Positions 31,545 to 40,931 of a stretch of DNA of 41,144 nt are shown one piece after another (positions within the stretch are counted from its first letter, which is position 1; every line of letters begins with the position of its first letter). The position numbers were made by a program, and so were the translations under genes. The notes beneath the pieces were generated by a model. The model saw nothing but the letters and a program-made list of their open reading frames with translations, had not been told where the DNA came from and searched no databases. This DNA comes from Prevotella sp. (GTDB taxonomy: Bacteria > Bacteroidota > Bacteroidia > Bacteroidales > Bacteroidaceae): contig JAGCZA010000134.1 of the NCBI GenBank assembly GCA_017960525.1, forward strand, positions 1 through 41,144, given 5' to 3'.

Positions 31545-32653
31545 AGGAGTTAAGAGTCATTATCAGTGGAGGCGGAACAGGTGGCCACATTTTCCCCGCC
31601 GTGTCAATAGCGAATGCCATTCGCGAGTTGCGCCCTGACGCCAAGATTCTGTTCGTCGGCGCCGAAGGCCGTATGGAGATGCAGCGCGTACCGCAGGCAG
31701 GCTACGAAATCAAGGGTCTGCCCATTCGCGGCTTTTACCGCCCTCTGTGGAAACCCCAGAACATTGGCGTGGCCATCGACTATCTGAAGAGCAAGCGCAT
31801 GGCCAAGCAGATTCTGCGTGATTTCCAGCCACAAGTGGCCGTCGGCGTAGGCGGTTATGCCAGCAGCGCCGCCCTGGGAGCCGCTAACAGTATGGGCATC
31901 CCCACCCTGATTCAGGAGCAGAACAGTTTTGCCGGACTGGCCAACAAGCAATTGGCCGCCAAGGCCGCCAAAATATGCGTGGCCTACGAGGGGATGGAAC
32001 GCTTTTTCCCAGCCGACCGCATCCTGCTCACGGGCAACCCCGTGCGCCAGTCGCTCCTCGACACGAAGGTCACTCGTGAGGAAGCCCTGAAAACCTTTGG
32101 CCTCGACCCGCAGAAGAAGACCATCCTGCTGGTGGGCGGCAGTCTGGGCGCACGCACCATCAACGAGAGCGTGCTGGCTCATCTCAAGGAGATAGAGCAG
32201 TCGGGCCTGCAGTTCATTTGGCAAACAGGCAAGGTCTACAACCAACAAATCACCGATGAACTGAAACAAAAAGGCCAGCCCAAGTGCTTGGTGGTCTGCG
32301 ACTTCATTGCCGACATGGCCGCCGCCTACCGTGCCGCCGACCTGGTCATCAGCCGCGCCGGTGCCAGCAGCATCTCCGAGTTCTGCCTCATCGGCAAGCC
32401 CGTCATCCTGGTGCCCAGCCCCAACGTGGCCGAAGACCACCAGACAAAGAACGCTATGGCTCTGGTAAACCGCGACGCCGCCCTCTACGTGAAGGACGCC
32501 GAGGCCAAAGAGAAACTCATCCCCCTGGCCATTGAGACGGTAGCCGACAAGGCCAAGCTGGACTCACTAAGCAAAAACGTGCTGAAGATGGCTCTGCCCG
32601 ACTCAGCAAAGATAATAGCACAAGAAGTGCTGAAACTAACTTTAGCCCCCTAA
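31541..32653 (+). CDS. murG: UDP-GlcNAc:lipid I GlcNAc transferase MurG
   Basis: 370 aa, GT28 family. It adds GlcNAc to lipid I to make lipid II at the inner face of the membrane. Motifs are SGGGTGGHIFPAVSIA, VGVGGYASSAALGAA, QEQNSFAGLANK, LVGGSLGARTINE, SRAGASSISEFCLIGKPVILVPSP and EDHQTKNA. The last codons (LTLAP) and stop are made by the left arm of a 35-bp inverted repeat whose right arm lies within murC. Confidence 0.97.
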   Translation: MKELRVIISGGGTGGHIFPAVSIANAIRELRPDAKILFVGAEGRMEMQRVPQAGYEIKGLPIRGFYRPLWKPQNIGVAIDYLKSKRMAKQILRDFQPQVAVGVGGYASSAALGAANSMGIPTLIQEQNSFAGLANKQLAAKAAKICVAYEGMERFFPADRILLTGNPVRQSLLDTKVTREEALKTFGLDPQKKTILLVGGSLGARTINESVLAHLKEIEQSGLQFIWQTGKVYNQQITDELKQKGQPKCLVVCDFIADMAAAYRAADLVISRAGASSISEFCLIGKPVILVPSPNVAEDHQTKNAMALVNRDAALYVKDAEAKEKLIPLAIETVADKAKLDSLSKNVLKMALPDSAKIIAQEVLKLTLAP

Positions 32654-32767
32654 GTTAGGGGGGTAGGGGTCTGAACAAGACTCAAAACAATAAAAAATAT
32701 GGATATGGAAAAAATAACAAATAGTGTGGGTCGTTCAGACCCCCAACCCCCTAACTTAGGGGGCTTA
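32641..32767. repeat. Inverted repeat spanning the murG end and murC start
   Basis: The left arm (32641-32675, containing AGCCCCCTAAGTTAGGGGG) and right arm (32733-32767) are complementary with about three mismatches and a 57-bp spacer. Each arm is itself a small palindrome, CCCCCTAA-G-TTAGGGGG. The left arm contains the murG stop; the right arm encodes SDPQPPNLGG in murC. Confidence 0.88.
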
Positions 32768-34129
32768 CAAGCCATCTATTTCATCGGCATCGGCGGCATT
32801 GGCATGAGTGCCATTGCCCGCTATTTCATCCACCGAGGACTGGTGGTGGCCGGCTACGACAAGACACCCACAGAGCTGACCCTCCAGCTGGAGAAGGAAG
32901 GCGCACTGATACACTACGAGGAGAGCGTGGACGAGATTCCCCACGCCTGCAAGCAGAAGGACAGCTGCCTCGTGGTCTATACCCCCGCCATACCTGACGA
33001 CCACAAGGAACTGGTCTTTTTCCGCGAACAGGGATTCGAGCTGCAGAAGCGCGCACAGGTGCTGGGCACACTGACCCGGCAGATGAAGGGTCTCTGTGTG
33101 GCAGGCACCCACGGCAAGACCACCACCAGCTCGATGTGCGCCCACATCATGCACCAGAGCCATCAGGACTGCAATGCCTTCCTGGGCGGCATCACCAAGA
33201 ACTACGGCACGAACTACATCGTGTCCGACTCGGACTACGTGGTCATCGAGGCCGACGAGTTCGACCGCTCCTTCCACTGGCTCTCGCCCTGGATGACCGT
33301 CATCACCGCCACCGACCCTGACCATCTGGACATCTACGGCACCAAGGAGGCCTATTTAGAGAGCTTCCGCCACTACACCGAGCTTATCCAGCCGGGCGGT
33401 GCACTCATCATCCACCGTGGACTGGAGATGAAGGAGCATCTGCAGGAAGGCGTGCGCCGCTACGACTACGCGCTGAACGAGGGCGACTTCCACGCCGAGA
33501 ACATCAAGATTGAGAACGGCGACATCACCTTCGACTTCGTCTCGCCCATCGAGAGTGTCAGGGATGTGACGTTGGGCAATCCTATACCTATTAATATAGA
33601 GAACGGCATCGCCGCCATGGCCATGGCCCAGCTGGCCGGCTGCAACGCCGAAGAGCTGCGCTACGGCATGCGTACCTACGGAGGCGTGGACCGCCGCTTC
33701 GACTTCAAGATCAAGACCGACCGACTGGTGCTGCTCAGCGACTACGCCCACCACCCGAAGGAAATCTTCGAGAGTGCCCGCAGCATCCGCCAACTGTATC
33801 GCGACCGTCACATCACCGCCATCTTCCAGCCCCACCTCTACACTCGCACCCGCGATTTCTACCAGGAATTTGCCGACGCATTGAGCCAGTTGGACGAGGT
33901 CATCCTGACGGAAATCTACCCCGCCCGCGAACAGCCCATCGAAGGTGTCACCTCGCAACTCATCTACGACCGTCTGGCACCAGGCGTTGAGAAAAAACTC
34001 ATCCGCAAAGACGAAGTGCTCAACCTCGTCAAGAGCCGCACCTTCGACGTGCTCATCATCCTCGGTGCAGGCGACTTGGATGCACAGGTGCCGCAAATCA
34101 AGAAGATACTGGAAAAGACTGACAAATAG
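32699..34129 (+). CDS. murC: UDP-MurNAc:L-alanine ligase MurC
   Basis: 476 aa. It starts stem-peptide synthesis by joining L-alanine to UDP-MurNAc. The Rossmann motif AIYFIGIGGIGMSAIARYF begins at about residue 25, the P-loop CVAGTHGKTTTSS has Lys140, and further motifs are EADEFDRSFHWLSP, DPDHLDIYG, YGGVDRRFDF, LSDYAHHPKE and FQPHLYTRTRDF. Residues about 12-22 (SDPQPPNLGG) are encoded by the right arm of the palindromic element, so the N-terminus is about 12-20 residues longer than usual. The start at 32699 is chosen; an alternative ATG at 32705 would not remove the extension. Confidence 0.96.
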   Translation: MDMEKITNSVGRSDPQPPNLGGLQAIYFIGIGGIGMSAIARYFIHRGLVVAGYDKTPTELTLQLEKEGALIHYEESVDEIPHACKQKDSCLVVYTPAIPDDHKELVFFREQGFELQKRAQVLGTLTRQMKGLCVAGTHGKTTTSSMCAHIMHQSHQDCNAFLGGITKNYGTNYIVSDSDYVVIEADEFDRSFHWLSPWMTVITATDPDHLDIYGTKEAYLESFRHYTELIQPGGALIIHRGLEMKEHLQEGVRRYDYALNEGDFHAENIKIENGDITFDFVSPIESVRDVTLGNPIPINIENGIAAMAMAQLAGCNAEELRYGMRTYGGVDRRFDFKIKTDRLVLLSDYAHHPKEIFESARSIRQLYRDRHITAIFQPHLYTRTRDFYQEFADALSQLDEVILTEIYPAREQPIEGVTSQLIYDRLAPGVEKKLIRKDEVLNLVKSRTFDVLIILGAGDLDAQVPQIKKILEKTDK

Positions 34130-34159
34130 AAAATCGAAAATCCGTAAATCGAAAATAAC
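34130..34159 (+). repeat. AAAATCG heptamers at the murC-ftsQ junction
   Basis: AAAATCG, AAAATCC, GTAAATCG, AAAAT fill the 30-bp gap between the murC stop and the ftsQ ATG. Confidence 0.6.
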
Positions 34160-34909
34160 ATGTTGTGGAAGAAAATCTTATTTTATGGCTTTAACCTGGT
34201 GCTGGCCGTCTATCTGGTTCTTGCCATCATGGCTTTCAACAAGCCTGATGAGAAGATCGTCTGCCGCGACGTGCACATCACCATCGAGGAAGGCATCATG
34301 CCCGGCTTCCTCACCAGCGACGAGGTGAAGCAGATGCTCGTCACCAGCCACGTCTCGCCCATAGGCCAGTCGATGGAGTTCATCAACCTGCGCAATATGG
34401 AGGAGGCGCTGGAGAAAGAAGACCTCATAGAGAGTGCCGAGTGCTACAAGACACAGGACCGCACCGTGAACGTCAGCATCAGACAGCGCATACCCGTGAT
34501 TCGCGTCATGAACAACCGAGGCGATGACTACTACGTGGACACCCACGGCAAGCCTATGCCCCATACCAACTACTCCTGCAACCTCATCGTAGCCACGGGC
34601 AGCATCAGCAGCCAATACGCCGAGAAAGTGCTGGCACCGCTGACCAACATCATACTGAACGACCCGTTTTGGAAGAACGAAACAGTGCAACTCAACGTAC
34701 TGAACGACGGCTCTATCGAACTCATCCCCCGCGTAGGCAACCATGTGGCCTATCTCGGACAGCCAACTGGCATCGCCAAGAAGTTGCAGCGATTGCGAAA
34801 ATTCTACCGCTACGGACTGAACGTGGCAGGATGGAACCACTACAAGCGCATCAGCGTGGAGTTTGACAACCAGATTATCTGCAAACGAATGAAAACAACA
34901 AAAAAATAA
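34160..34909 (+). CDS. ftsQ: Cell division protein FtsQ
   Basis: 249 aa. A short cytoplasmic tail, one transmembrane helix (about 5-24, FYGFNLVLAVYLVLAIMAF) and a periplasmic domain that starts with a POTRA-like segment (EGIMPGFLTSDEVKQML...ECYKTQDRTVNVSIRQRIPVIRV). FtsQ conservation across phyla is weak. The assignment rests on topology, the RQRIPVIRV pattern and its place between murC and ftsA. It bridges early and late divisome proteins, with FtsL as probable partner. ftsA follows after six bases. Confidence 0.9.
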   Translation: MLWKKILFYGFNLVLAVYLVLAIMAFNKPDEKIVCRDVHITIEEGIMPGFLTSDEVKQMLVTSHVSPIGQSMEFINLRNMEEALEKEDLIESAECYKTQDRTVNVSIRQRIPVIRVMNNRGDDYYVDTHGKPMPHTNYSCNLIVATGSISSQYAEKVLAPLTNIILNDPFWKNETVQLNVLNDGSIELIPRVGNHVAYLGQPTGIAKKLQRLRKFYRYGLNVAGWNHYKRISVEFDNQIICKRMKTTKK

Positions 34910-34915
34910 AATATT

Positions 34916-36376
34916 ATGGCAACAAAAAATGAACTGAAAGACTTTATCGTGGCAATAGAACTCGGCTCATCGAAGGTGACGGGTATTGCCGGACAGAAAA
35001 TGCCTGATGGCAGCATCTCGGTGCACGCCGTGGTCAGGGAAGACTCGACATCGTTCATACGCAAAGGCGTGGTCTACAACATTGACAAGACGGCACAGTG
35101 TCTCACCAATGTGGTGAAGAAACTGGAAGCACAACTCAAGACGCGCATCACCCAGGTGTTCGTCGGCGTGGGAGGACAAAGCATTCGCAGTGTGCGTAAC
35201 ACCATCGTCAAAGACCTGGAAGAGAATGCCATCGTCACACAGGAGATGGTGGCAGAACTGATGGACACCAACCGCAACTTGGACTATCCCGACCAGAAGA
35301 TTCTCGACGTGGCCGAACAGGAGTACCGCGTGGACTCACAGTACCAGATGGACCCCGTGGGCATACGCGCCAACCGGCTGGAGGGCAACTTCCTCAACAT
35401 CCTGGAGCGCAAGTCGTTCTTCCAGAACCTGAACCGCTGCTTCGAGACGGCCAACATCAACGTGGCCGAGATGTACCTGGCCCCGCTGGCACTGGCCGAC
35501 GCCGTGCTGACCGAGACCGAGAAGCGCTCCGGCTGCGCACTTGTGGACATTGGTGCCGACACCACCACCGTCAGCGTCTATTGGAAGAATGTGCTGCGCC
35601 ACCTTGTGGTCATCCCCCTGGGCAGCAACAATGTGACCAAGGACATCGCCTCGCTCCAGATGGAGGAGAGCGACGCCGAGAAGATGAAGCTGAAATACGC
35701 CTCGGCCTACACTGACAACACCGACATCGACCCCACGCTGAAGTTCAGCATCGACCAGGAGCGACAGGTGGAAAGCCGCCGCTTCATAGAGATTGTGGAG
35801 GGGCGCATGGAGGAAATCATCGAGAACGTGCGCTACCAGATTCCCGCCGAATACTACGACAAGCTGCTCGGCGGCATCATCCTCACCGGCGGCGGCGCCA
35901 ACATGAAGAACATCGAGCGGGCCTTCACCAACAGCACACGCATTGAGAAGGTGCGCGTGGCCAAGTTCGTCACGGCAACCATCAACAGCAGCAACGACCA
36001 AATCAAGGCCAAGAACGGCATGTACAACACCGTGCTCGGCCTGCTCATCAAGGGCGACATCAACTGCGCCGGCAACGGCATCGACCCCAACGGCAACCTG
36101 TTCGAGAACGAGGAGAGCCAGAAGCCGGCACCCGGCATCGACCGCAAGCCGCGCCAGGCCCACGAGACCGACCCGGGCGTCATCCGCACCGCCCAGGAAG
36201 AGGAGAAGGCCGCCGAGGAGGCCCGCCGCAAGAAGGAGGAGGAAGACCGCCTGCGCCAGGAGGAAGAGGAGCGCCAGGCCGAGGAGGAGCGCAAGCGCAA
36301 GAAGGAGAACAGCTGGTGGAACCGCACCAAGCGCGGCCTGGGCCGCTGGGTGGACGACCTCACCAAGCCCGAATAA
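34916..36376 (+). CDS. ftsA: Cell division protein FtsA with long charged C-terminal linker
   Basis: 486 aa, against about 420 in E. coli. An actin-like ATPase that ties FtsZ to the membrane. The core has IVAIELGSSKVTGIAG (phosphate 1), GVGGQSIRS (1C domain), CALVDIGADTTTVSVY (phosphate 2) and GIILTGGGANMKNIE (adenosine). From about residue 400 a highly charged segment rich in Glu, Lys and Arg (EEEKAAEEARRKKEEEDRLR...) forms a predicted coiled coil. It ends in the amphipathic membrane-targeting helix WWNRTKRGLGRWVDDL. The linker is typical of some Bacteroidetes but its length varies. Confidence 0.96.
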   Translation: MATKNELKDFIVAIELGSSKVTGIAGQKMPDGSISVHAVVREDSTSFIRKGVVYNIDKTAQCLTNVVKKLEAQLKTRITQVFVGVGGQSIRSVRNTIVKDLEENAIVTQEMVAELMDTNRNLDYPDQKILDVAEQEYRVDSQYQMDPVGIRANRLEGNFLNILERKSFFQNLNRCFETANINVAEMYLAPLALADAVLTETEKRSGCALVDIGADTTTVSVYWKNVLRHLVVIPLGSNNVTKDIASLQMEESDAEKMKLKYASAYTDNTDIDPTLKFSIDQERQVESRRFIEIVEGRMEEIIENVRYQIPAEYYDKLLGGIILTGGGANMKNIERAFTNSTRIEKVRVAKFVTATINSSNDQIKAKNGMYNTVLGLLIKGDINCAGNGIDPNGNLFENEESQKPAPGIDRKPRQAHETDPGVIRTAQEEEKAAEEARRKKEEEDRLRQEEEERQAEEERKRKKENSWWNRTKRGLGRWVDDLTKPE

Positions 36377-36440
36377 CTCCCCCCCAACAGCAGTAAACGC
36401 AAAAACAAACGTCTGAACTACATTTAAAACCAACAAGACA

Positions 36441-37760
36441 ATGGACAACAACGAAATACTTGACTTCGGCATACCCGAAGAGAAACACAGCATCATCAAG
36501 GTCATCGGCGTAGGCGGCGGCGGCGGCAACGCTGTGAACCACATGTACAAGGAAGGCATCCACGACGTGACCTTCGTAGTGTGTAACACCGACAACCAGG
36601 CCCTCAACGACTCGCCTGTGCCCGTGAAGCTGCAGCTCGGCAAGGAGGGTCTCGGCGCCGGCAACCGTCCGGAGAAGGCCCGCGCAGCTGCCGAGGAGAG
36701 CCTGAGCGACATACACAACATGCTGAACGACGGCACACGCATGGCCTTCATCACGGCCGGCATGGGCGGCGGCACCGGCACCGGCGCAGCACCCGTCATC
36801 GCCCGCGTGTCGAAGGAGATGGACATCCTCACCGTGGGCATCGTCACCATCCCCTTCCGCTTCGAGGGCAACAAGAAGATTGACCAGGCCCTGGACGGCG
36901 TGGAGGAGATGTCGAAACACGTGGACGCCCTGCTCGTCATCAACAACGAGCGCCTGCGCGAAATCTACCCTGACCTGTCGTTCCTCGACGCTTTCGGCAA
37001 GGCCGACGACACCCTCTCGGTGGCCGCCAAGTCCATCGCCGAAATCATCACCCTCCACGGCACCATGAACCTCGACTTCAACGACGTGAAGACGGTGCTG
37101 CAGGACGGCGGCGTGGCCATCATGTCAACCGGCTACGGCGAGGGCGAGGACCGCGTGAAGAAGGCCATCGACGATGCCCTCAACTCGCCCCTGCTCAACG
37201 ACAACGACATCTTCAACTCGAAGAAGATTCTGCTCAACATCTCGTTCTCGCACCAGAAGGACTCGAAGGACAACTTCATGATGGAGGAGATGAACTACGT
37301 GCACGAATTCATGGACCGCTTCGGCAACGACTTCGTCTTCAAGTGGGGCGTGGCCGTTGACCCCGAGCTGGGCAAGCGCGTGAAGGTGACCATCCTGGCC
37401 ACGGGCTTCGGCATGCAGAACGTTGACGGCATGGAGGAGCGCCTGGCCAAGCAGCAGACCCGCGAGGAGGCCAACCGACTGGCCGAGGAGCAGGAGCTGG
37501 CCGCCAAGCGCGACGAGCGCCGAGGCCACTTCTACGGCGACACCGACACAGCCAAGCGCTACAAGCGCCGCCCCAACATCTACATCTTCGCACCCGAAGA
37601 CCTGGACAACGACGACGTCATCTCCAACGTGGAGCAGACGCCCACCTACAAGCGCACCAAGGAGATACTCAACAGCATCAGCAGCCAGAACAACACGCCC
37701 GAACCCCCGCATCAGGAGCAGCCCGACGTGGAGCAGCAGGGTGTCATCAGCTTTGTGTAA
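36441..37760 (+). CDS. ftsZ: Cell division GTPase FtsZ
   Basis: 439 aa. The tubulin-like GTPase that forms the Z ring. The tubulin signature GMGGGTGTGAAPV is at about residues 107-119, and the T7 synergy loop reads NLDFNDVKTVL. The N-terminal GVGGGGGNAVNHM binds the nucleotide. A charged stretch (RLAKQQTREEANRLAEEQELAAKRDERRG) precedes a C-terminal linker with YKRRPNIYIFAPEDLD and a final PDVEQQGVISFV tail that may bind FtsA. A secreted GH43 gene follows only five bases downstream. Confidence 0.97.
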   Translation: MDNNEILDFGIPEEKHSIIKVIGVGGGGGNAVNHMYKEGIHDVTFVVCNTDNQALNDSPVPVKLQLGKEGLGAGNRPEKARAAAEESLSDIHNMLNDGTRMAFITAGMGGGTGTGAAPVIARVSKEMDILTVGIVTIPFRFEGNKKIDQALDGVEEMSKHVDALLVINNERLREIYPDLSFLDAFGKADDTLSVAAKSIAEIITLHGTMNLDFNDVKTVLQDGGVAIMSTGYGEGEDRVKKAIDDALNSPLLNDNDIFNSKKILLNISFSHQKDSKDNFMMEEMNYVHEFMDRFGNDFVFKWGVAVDPELGKRVKVTILATGFGMQNVDGMEERLAKQQTREEANRLAEEQELAAKRDERRGHFYGDTDTAKRYKRRPNIYIFAPEDLDNDDVISNVEQTPTYKRTKEILNSISSQNNTPEPPHQEQPDVEQQGVISFV

Positions 37761-37765
37761 CGACT

Positions 37766-38728
37766 ATGAAGAACATCCTCATCACGGCACTCGTGGCCCT
37801 GGCAGGGCTCACAGCCAACGCGCAGCACAACCCCATCCTGCCCGAAATGCACGCCGACCCGGAAGTGCTGGCCGACGGCGGACGCTACTACATCTACTCC
37901 ACCACCGACGGCGCACCCGGATGGGGAGGCTACTACTTCACCTGCTACTCGTCGAAAGACCTGAAGCGGTGGCAGTACGAGGGCATCATCCTCGACCTGA
38001 AGAAGGACACCCGCTGGGCCAAGGGCAACGCCTGGGCACCCGCCATTGAGAAGAAGAACGGCAAGTTCTACTTCTACTACAGCGGCGACCAGGGAGAGCG
38101 CAAGGCCATCGGCGTGGCCATAGCCGACTCGCCCACAGGGCCGTTCAAGGATTTCGGCAAACCCATCGTGGACAAGCGTCCAGAAGGACAGAAAAACGGA
38201 CAGCAGATAGACGTCGACGTCTTCACCGACGACGACGGGCAGAGTTACCTCTACTGGGGCAACGGCTATATGGCCGGCGCAAAACTCAACCCCGATATGA
38301 CCTCCATCGACACGACCACCATCGTCCGGATGACGCCCCGAGGAGGCACCCTGCAGGACTATGCCTACCGCGAGGGAACCTACGTCTTCAAGCGCAACGG
38401 CATCTACTACTTCCTCTGGAGCGTCGACGACACCGGTTCGCCCAACTACCACGTGGCCTACGGCACCAGCAACAACCCGCTGGGTCCCATCAAGGTGGCC
38501 GACGAACCCGTCATCCTGCAGCAGCGCCCCGACCAGCACATCTACGGCCCGGCCCACAACAGCGTGCTGCAGATTCCCGGCAAGGACAAGTGGTACATCG
38601 TCTATCACCGCATCAACCCCGCCTATATTGACAAGAAAGACGGCCCAGGCTTCCACCGCGAAGTCTGTATCGACCCTATGGAGTTCGAGAAAGACGGACG
38701 CATCAAGCCCGTCACCCCGACCAACTAA
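37766..38728 (+). CDS. Secreted GH43 glycoside hydrolase attached to the dcw cluster
   Basis: 320 aa with a clear signal peptide (cut after ANAQ, about residue 20). A single GH43 propeller domain without accessory module. Catalytic residues are likely Asp in MHADPEVLA (base), Asp in DVDVFTDDDG (pKa modulator) and Glu in YREGTYVFKR (acid). By family resemblance it acts on arabinan, xylan or a related glycan as an exo-enzyme. It begins five bases after ftsZ with no visible promoter between them and ends at a good terminator, so it is very probably transcribed with the division genes. That is an odd place for a glycan-degrading enzyme. Role in cell-wall or capsule trimming is possible but untested. 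Confidence 0.9.
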   Translation: MKNILITALVALAGLTANAQHNPILPEMHADPEVLADGGRYYIYSTTDGAPGWGGYYFTCYSSKDLKRWQYEGIILDLKKDTRWAKGNAWAPAIEKKNGKFYFYYSGDQGERKAIGVAIADSPTGPFKDFGKPIVDKRPEGQKNGQQIDVDVFTDDDGQSYLYWGNGYMAGAKLNPDMTSIDTTTIVRMTPRGGTLQDYAYREGTYVFKRNGIYYFLWSVDDTGSPNYHVAYGTSNNPLGPIKVADEPVILQQRPDQHIYGPAHNSVLQIPGKDKWYIVYHRINPAYIDKKDGPGFHREVCIDPMEFEKDGRIKPVTPTN

Positions 38729-38734
38729 AGACAC

Positions 38735-38770
38735 GCCCTCGAAGCCAATGAGCAACGAGGGCTTTTTTTT
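38735..38770 (+). terminator. Terminator of the dcw cluster
   Basis: GCCCTCG (38735-38741) pairs with CGAGGGC (38756-38762), followed by eight T. It lies seven bases after the GH43 stop. Confidence 0.9.
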
Positions 38771-38800
38771 CTCCTGAAATAAAAAAAATAGGGGCATTTC

Positions 38801-38831
38801 TTGCGAGTTTTAGTTTTTTTCGGTACTTTTG
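38801..38831 (+). promoter_or_regulatory. Fumarase promoter
   Basis: TTG (38801-38803), 20 bp, TACTTTTG (38824-38831). The fumarase ATG at 38858 lies 27 bases downstream. Confidence 0.75.
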
Positions 38832-38857
38832 TCGGCGAAATACTAAATCGAAATATT

Positions 38858-40510
38858 ATGGCAACAACACCCACATTCAAGTACGCCCCAATGTTCCAGT
38901 TGGGCGAAGACAAGACAGAGTATCGGCTTTTGACCAAGGAGGGCGTGAGCACTTCTTCATTCGAGGGCAAGGAAATCATCAAGGTGTCGAAAGAGGCACT
39001 CACGCTGCTGGCACAGCAGGCTTTCCACGACGTGGAGTTTATGCTGCGCCGTGAGCACAACCTGCAGGTGGCCGCCATCCTGGCCGACCCGGAGGCCTCG
39101 GAGAACGACAAGTACGTAGCCCTGCAGTTCCTGCGCAACGCCGAAGTGGCCGCCCGTGGCATCCTGCCTTTCTGCCAGGACACCGGCACGGCCATCATCC
39201 ACGGAGAGAAAGGCCAGCAGGTGTGGACAGGCTTCGAGGACGAAGAGGCTCTGTCGCTTGGTGTCTTCAACACCTTTACGCAGGACAATCTGCGCTACTC
39301 GCAGAATGCACCTCTTAATATGTACGACGAGGTGAACACACGCTGCAATCTGCCCGCACAGATTGACATCGAGGCCACCGAGGGCGCCGAATACCGCTTC
39401 GTGTTCGTGGCCAAAGGCGGCGGCTCGGCCAACAAGACCTATTTCTATCCAATGACCAAGGCCACCATCCAGAACGAGGGCACGCTCATCCCGTTCCTCG
39501 TGGAGAAGATGAAGAGCCTGGGCACGGCTGCCTGCCCGCCCTATCACATCGCCTTCGTCATCGGCGGCACGTCGGCAGAGAAGAACCTGCTGACGGTGAA
39601 ACTCGCCTCCATCAAATATTACGACTCGCTGCCCACCACAGGCGACGAGACGGGTCGTGCCTTCCGCGACATCGACCTGGAGCAGAAACTCCTGAAGGAA
39701 GCCCACAAGATTGGCCTCGGCGCCCAGTTCGGCGGCAAGTACCTGGCTCACGACATCCGCGTCGTCCGCCTGCCGCGCCACGGTGCATCGTGCCCCATCG
39801 GTATGGGTGTCTCCTGCTCGGCCGACCGCAACATCAAGGCAAAGATTAACGCACAGGGCGTATGGCTGGAGAAGATGGACACGAACCCCTCTGAACTGAT
39901 TCCTGCCGAATACGCCAAGGCTGGCGAGGGACAGAACACCATCACCATCGACCTGAACGAGGGCATCGACGCCGTCCGCAAGGAACTGTCGAAGTATCCC
40001 GTCTCGACCCGCGTCAACCTGAAGGGCACCATCATTGTGGCCCGCGACATTGCCCACGCCAAGCTGAAGGCCCGCATCGACGCAGGCGAGGCAATGCCCG
40101 ACTACTTCAAGAAATATCCTGTGCTCTACGCCGGACCCGCCAAGACCCCGGAGGGCTACCCCTGCGGCTCGATGGGCCCCACCACTGCCAACCGCATGGA
40201 CCCCTACGTGGACGAGTTTCAAAGCCTGGGCGCCTCATTGGTGATGATTGCCAAGGGCAACCGCAGCGACGTGGTGACCGAAGCCTGCAAGAAGCATGGC
40301 GGCTTCTACCTGGGCAGCATCGGCGGCGTGGCTGCCGTACTGTCGCAGTCGAGCATCAAGTCGATTGAGTGCGTAGAGTATCCTGAATTGGGTATGGAAG
40401 CCATCTGGAAGATTGACGTGGAAGACTTCCCCGCCTTCATCCTGGTAGACGACAAGGGCAACGACTTCTTCAAGACCCTCAAGCCCTGGGCCCCGTGTGG
40501 GGTCAAATAG
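38858..40510 (+). CDS. Class I fumarate hydratase (iron-sulfur, FumA/FumB type)
   Basis: 550 aa, usual length. It interconverts fumarate and malate in the reductive (succinate-forming) branch typical of fermenting Bacteroidales. Cysteines able to hold the [4Fe-4S] cluster are Cys106 in PFCQDTGTA, Cys226 in [19 protein letters not shown], and Cys312/Cys320 in [17 protein letters not shown]. The C-terminal beta domain contains [18 protein letters not shown] and ends WAPCGVK. The start [13 protein letters not shown] is preferred over an in-frame ATG at 38801, which would lie inside the promoter. A modular repeat and T run follow six bases after the stop. Confidence 0.95.
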   Translation: MATTPTFKYAPMFQLGEDKTEYRLLTKEGVSTSSFEGKEIIKVSKEALTLLAQQAFHDVEFMLRREHNLQVAAILADPEASENDKYVALQFLRNAEVAARGILPFCQDTGTAIIHGEKGQQVWTGFEDEEALSLGVFNTFTQDNLRYSQNAPLNMYDEVNTRCNLPAQIDIEATEGAEYRFVFVAKGGGSANKTYFYPMTKATIQNEGTLIPFLVEKMKSLGTAACPPYHIAFVIGGTSAEKNLLTVKLASIKYYDSLPTTGDETGRAFRDIDLEQKLLKEAHKIGLGAQFGGKYLAHDIRVVRLPRHGASCPIGMGVSCSADRNIKAKINAQGVWLEKMDTNPSELIPAEYAKAGEGQNTITIDLNEGIDAVRKELSKYPVSTRVNLKGTIIVARDIAHAKLKARIDAGEAMPDYFKKYPVLYAGPAKTPEGYPCGSMGPTTANRMDPYVDEFQSLGASLVMIAKGNRSDVVTEACKKHGGFYLGSIGGVAAVLSQSSIKSIECVEYPELGMEAIWKIDVEDFPAFILVDDKGNDFFKTLKPWAPCGVK

Positions 40511-40516
40511 ACAAGT

Positions 40517-40581
40517 GGCCGGAAACAAAGTTAAATCCTCGACGTGGAACGTTAAATCCACGTCGAGGATTTAACTTTTTT
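40517..40581 (+). repeat. Modular GTTAAAT repeat, copy B (also a likely terminator)
   Basis: GGCCGGA-nnn-AAA, then a 21-bp unit GTTAAAT + CCTCGACGTGG + AAC (40530-40550), then the 25-bp closing unit GTTAAAT + CCACGTCGAGG + ATTTAAC (40551-40575) and CTTTTTT. The two cores are exact complements, giving an 18-bp stem GTTAAATCCTCGACGTGG. The same frame with a different core is at 12201-12307. Placed just after the fumarase stop, it can terminate its transcript. Confidence 0.88.
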
Positions 40582-40729
40582 GATAGATGCTATATGTCAT
40601 CCTCTCCCTCCCCTTGATTCTATGTTGTTTTTGTTGTCCCTGTTGTCTTTAAAACAAACGTCTTCTGTTTTAAGACAACTTGAACAACATGGACCGCTCG
40701 ACCTATGGTCGCTTGCAAGGCAAGAACAT

Positions 40730-40751
40730 AAAACGGTCAAACGACCGTTTT
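40730..40751. terminator. Hairpin AAAACGGTC/GACCGTTTT
   Basis: Perfect 9-bp stem with a 4-base AAAC loop. It ends in TTTT and could terminate transcription in either direction, but no nearby gene clearly uses it. Confidence 0.35.
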
Positions 40752-40931
40752 GCGAATGTTTCGTGAATTTATAATTATTTACGAGTATTTACGTGTCATT
40801 CGCGTGTATTCGCGTTGCGCCGCAGGCATTCAAAAATAAGATTATTTTTCTAATTCTTGGACGTAATTCTTTCTAATTCTTTTCCATAAGAAATTAACGC
40901 CCAAAATGATACGGGATTACAGAAAAATTCG

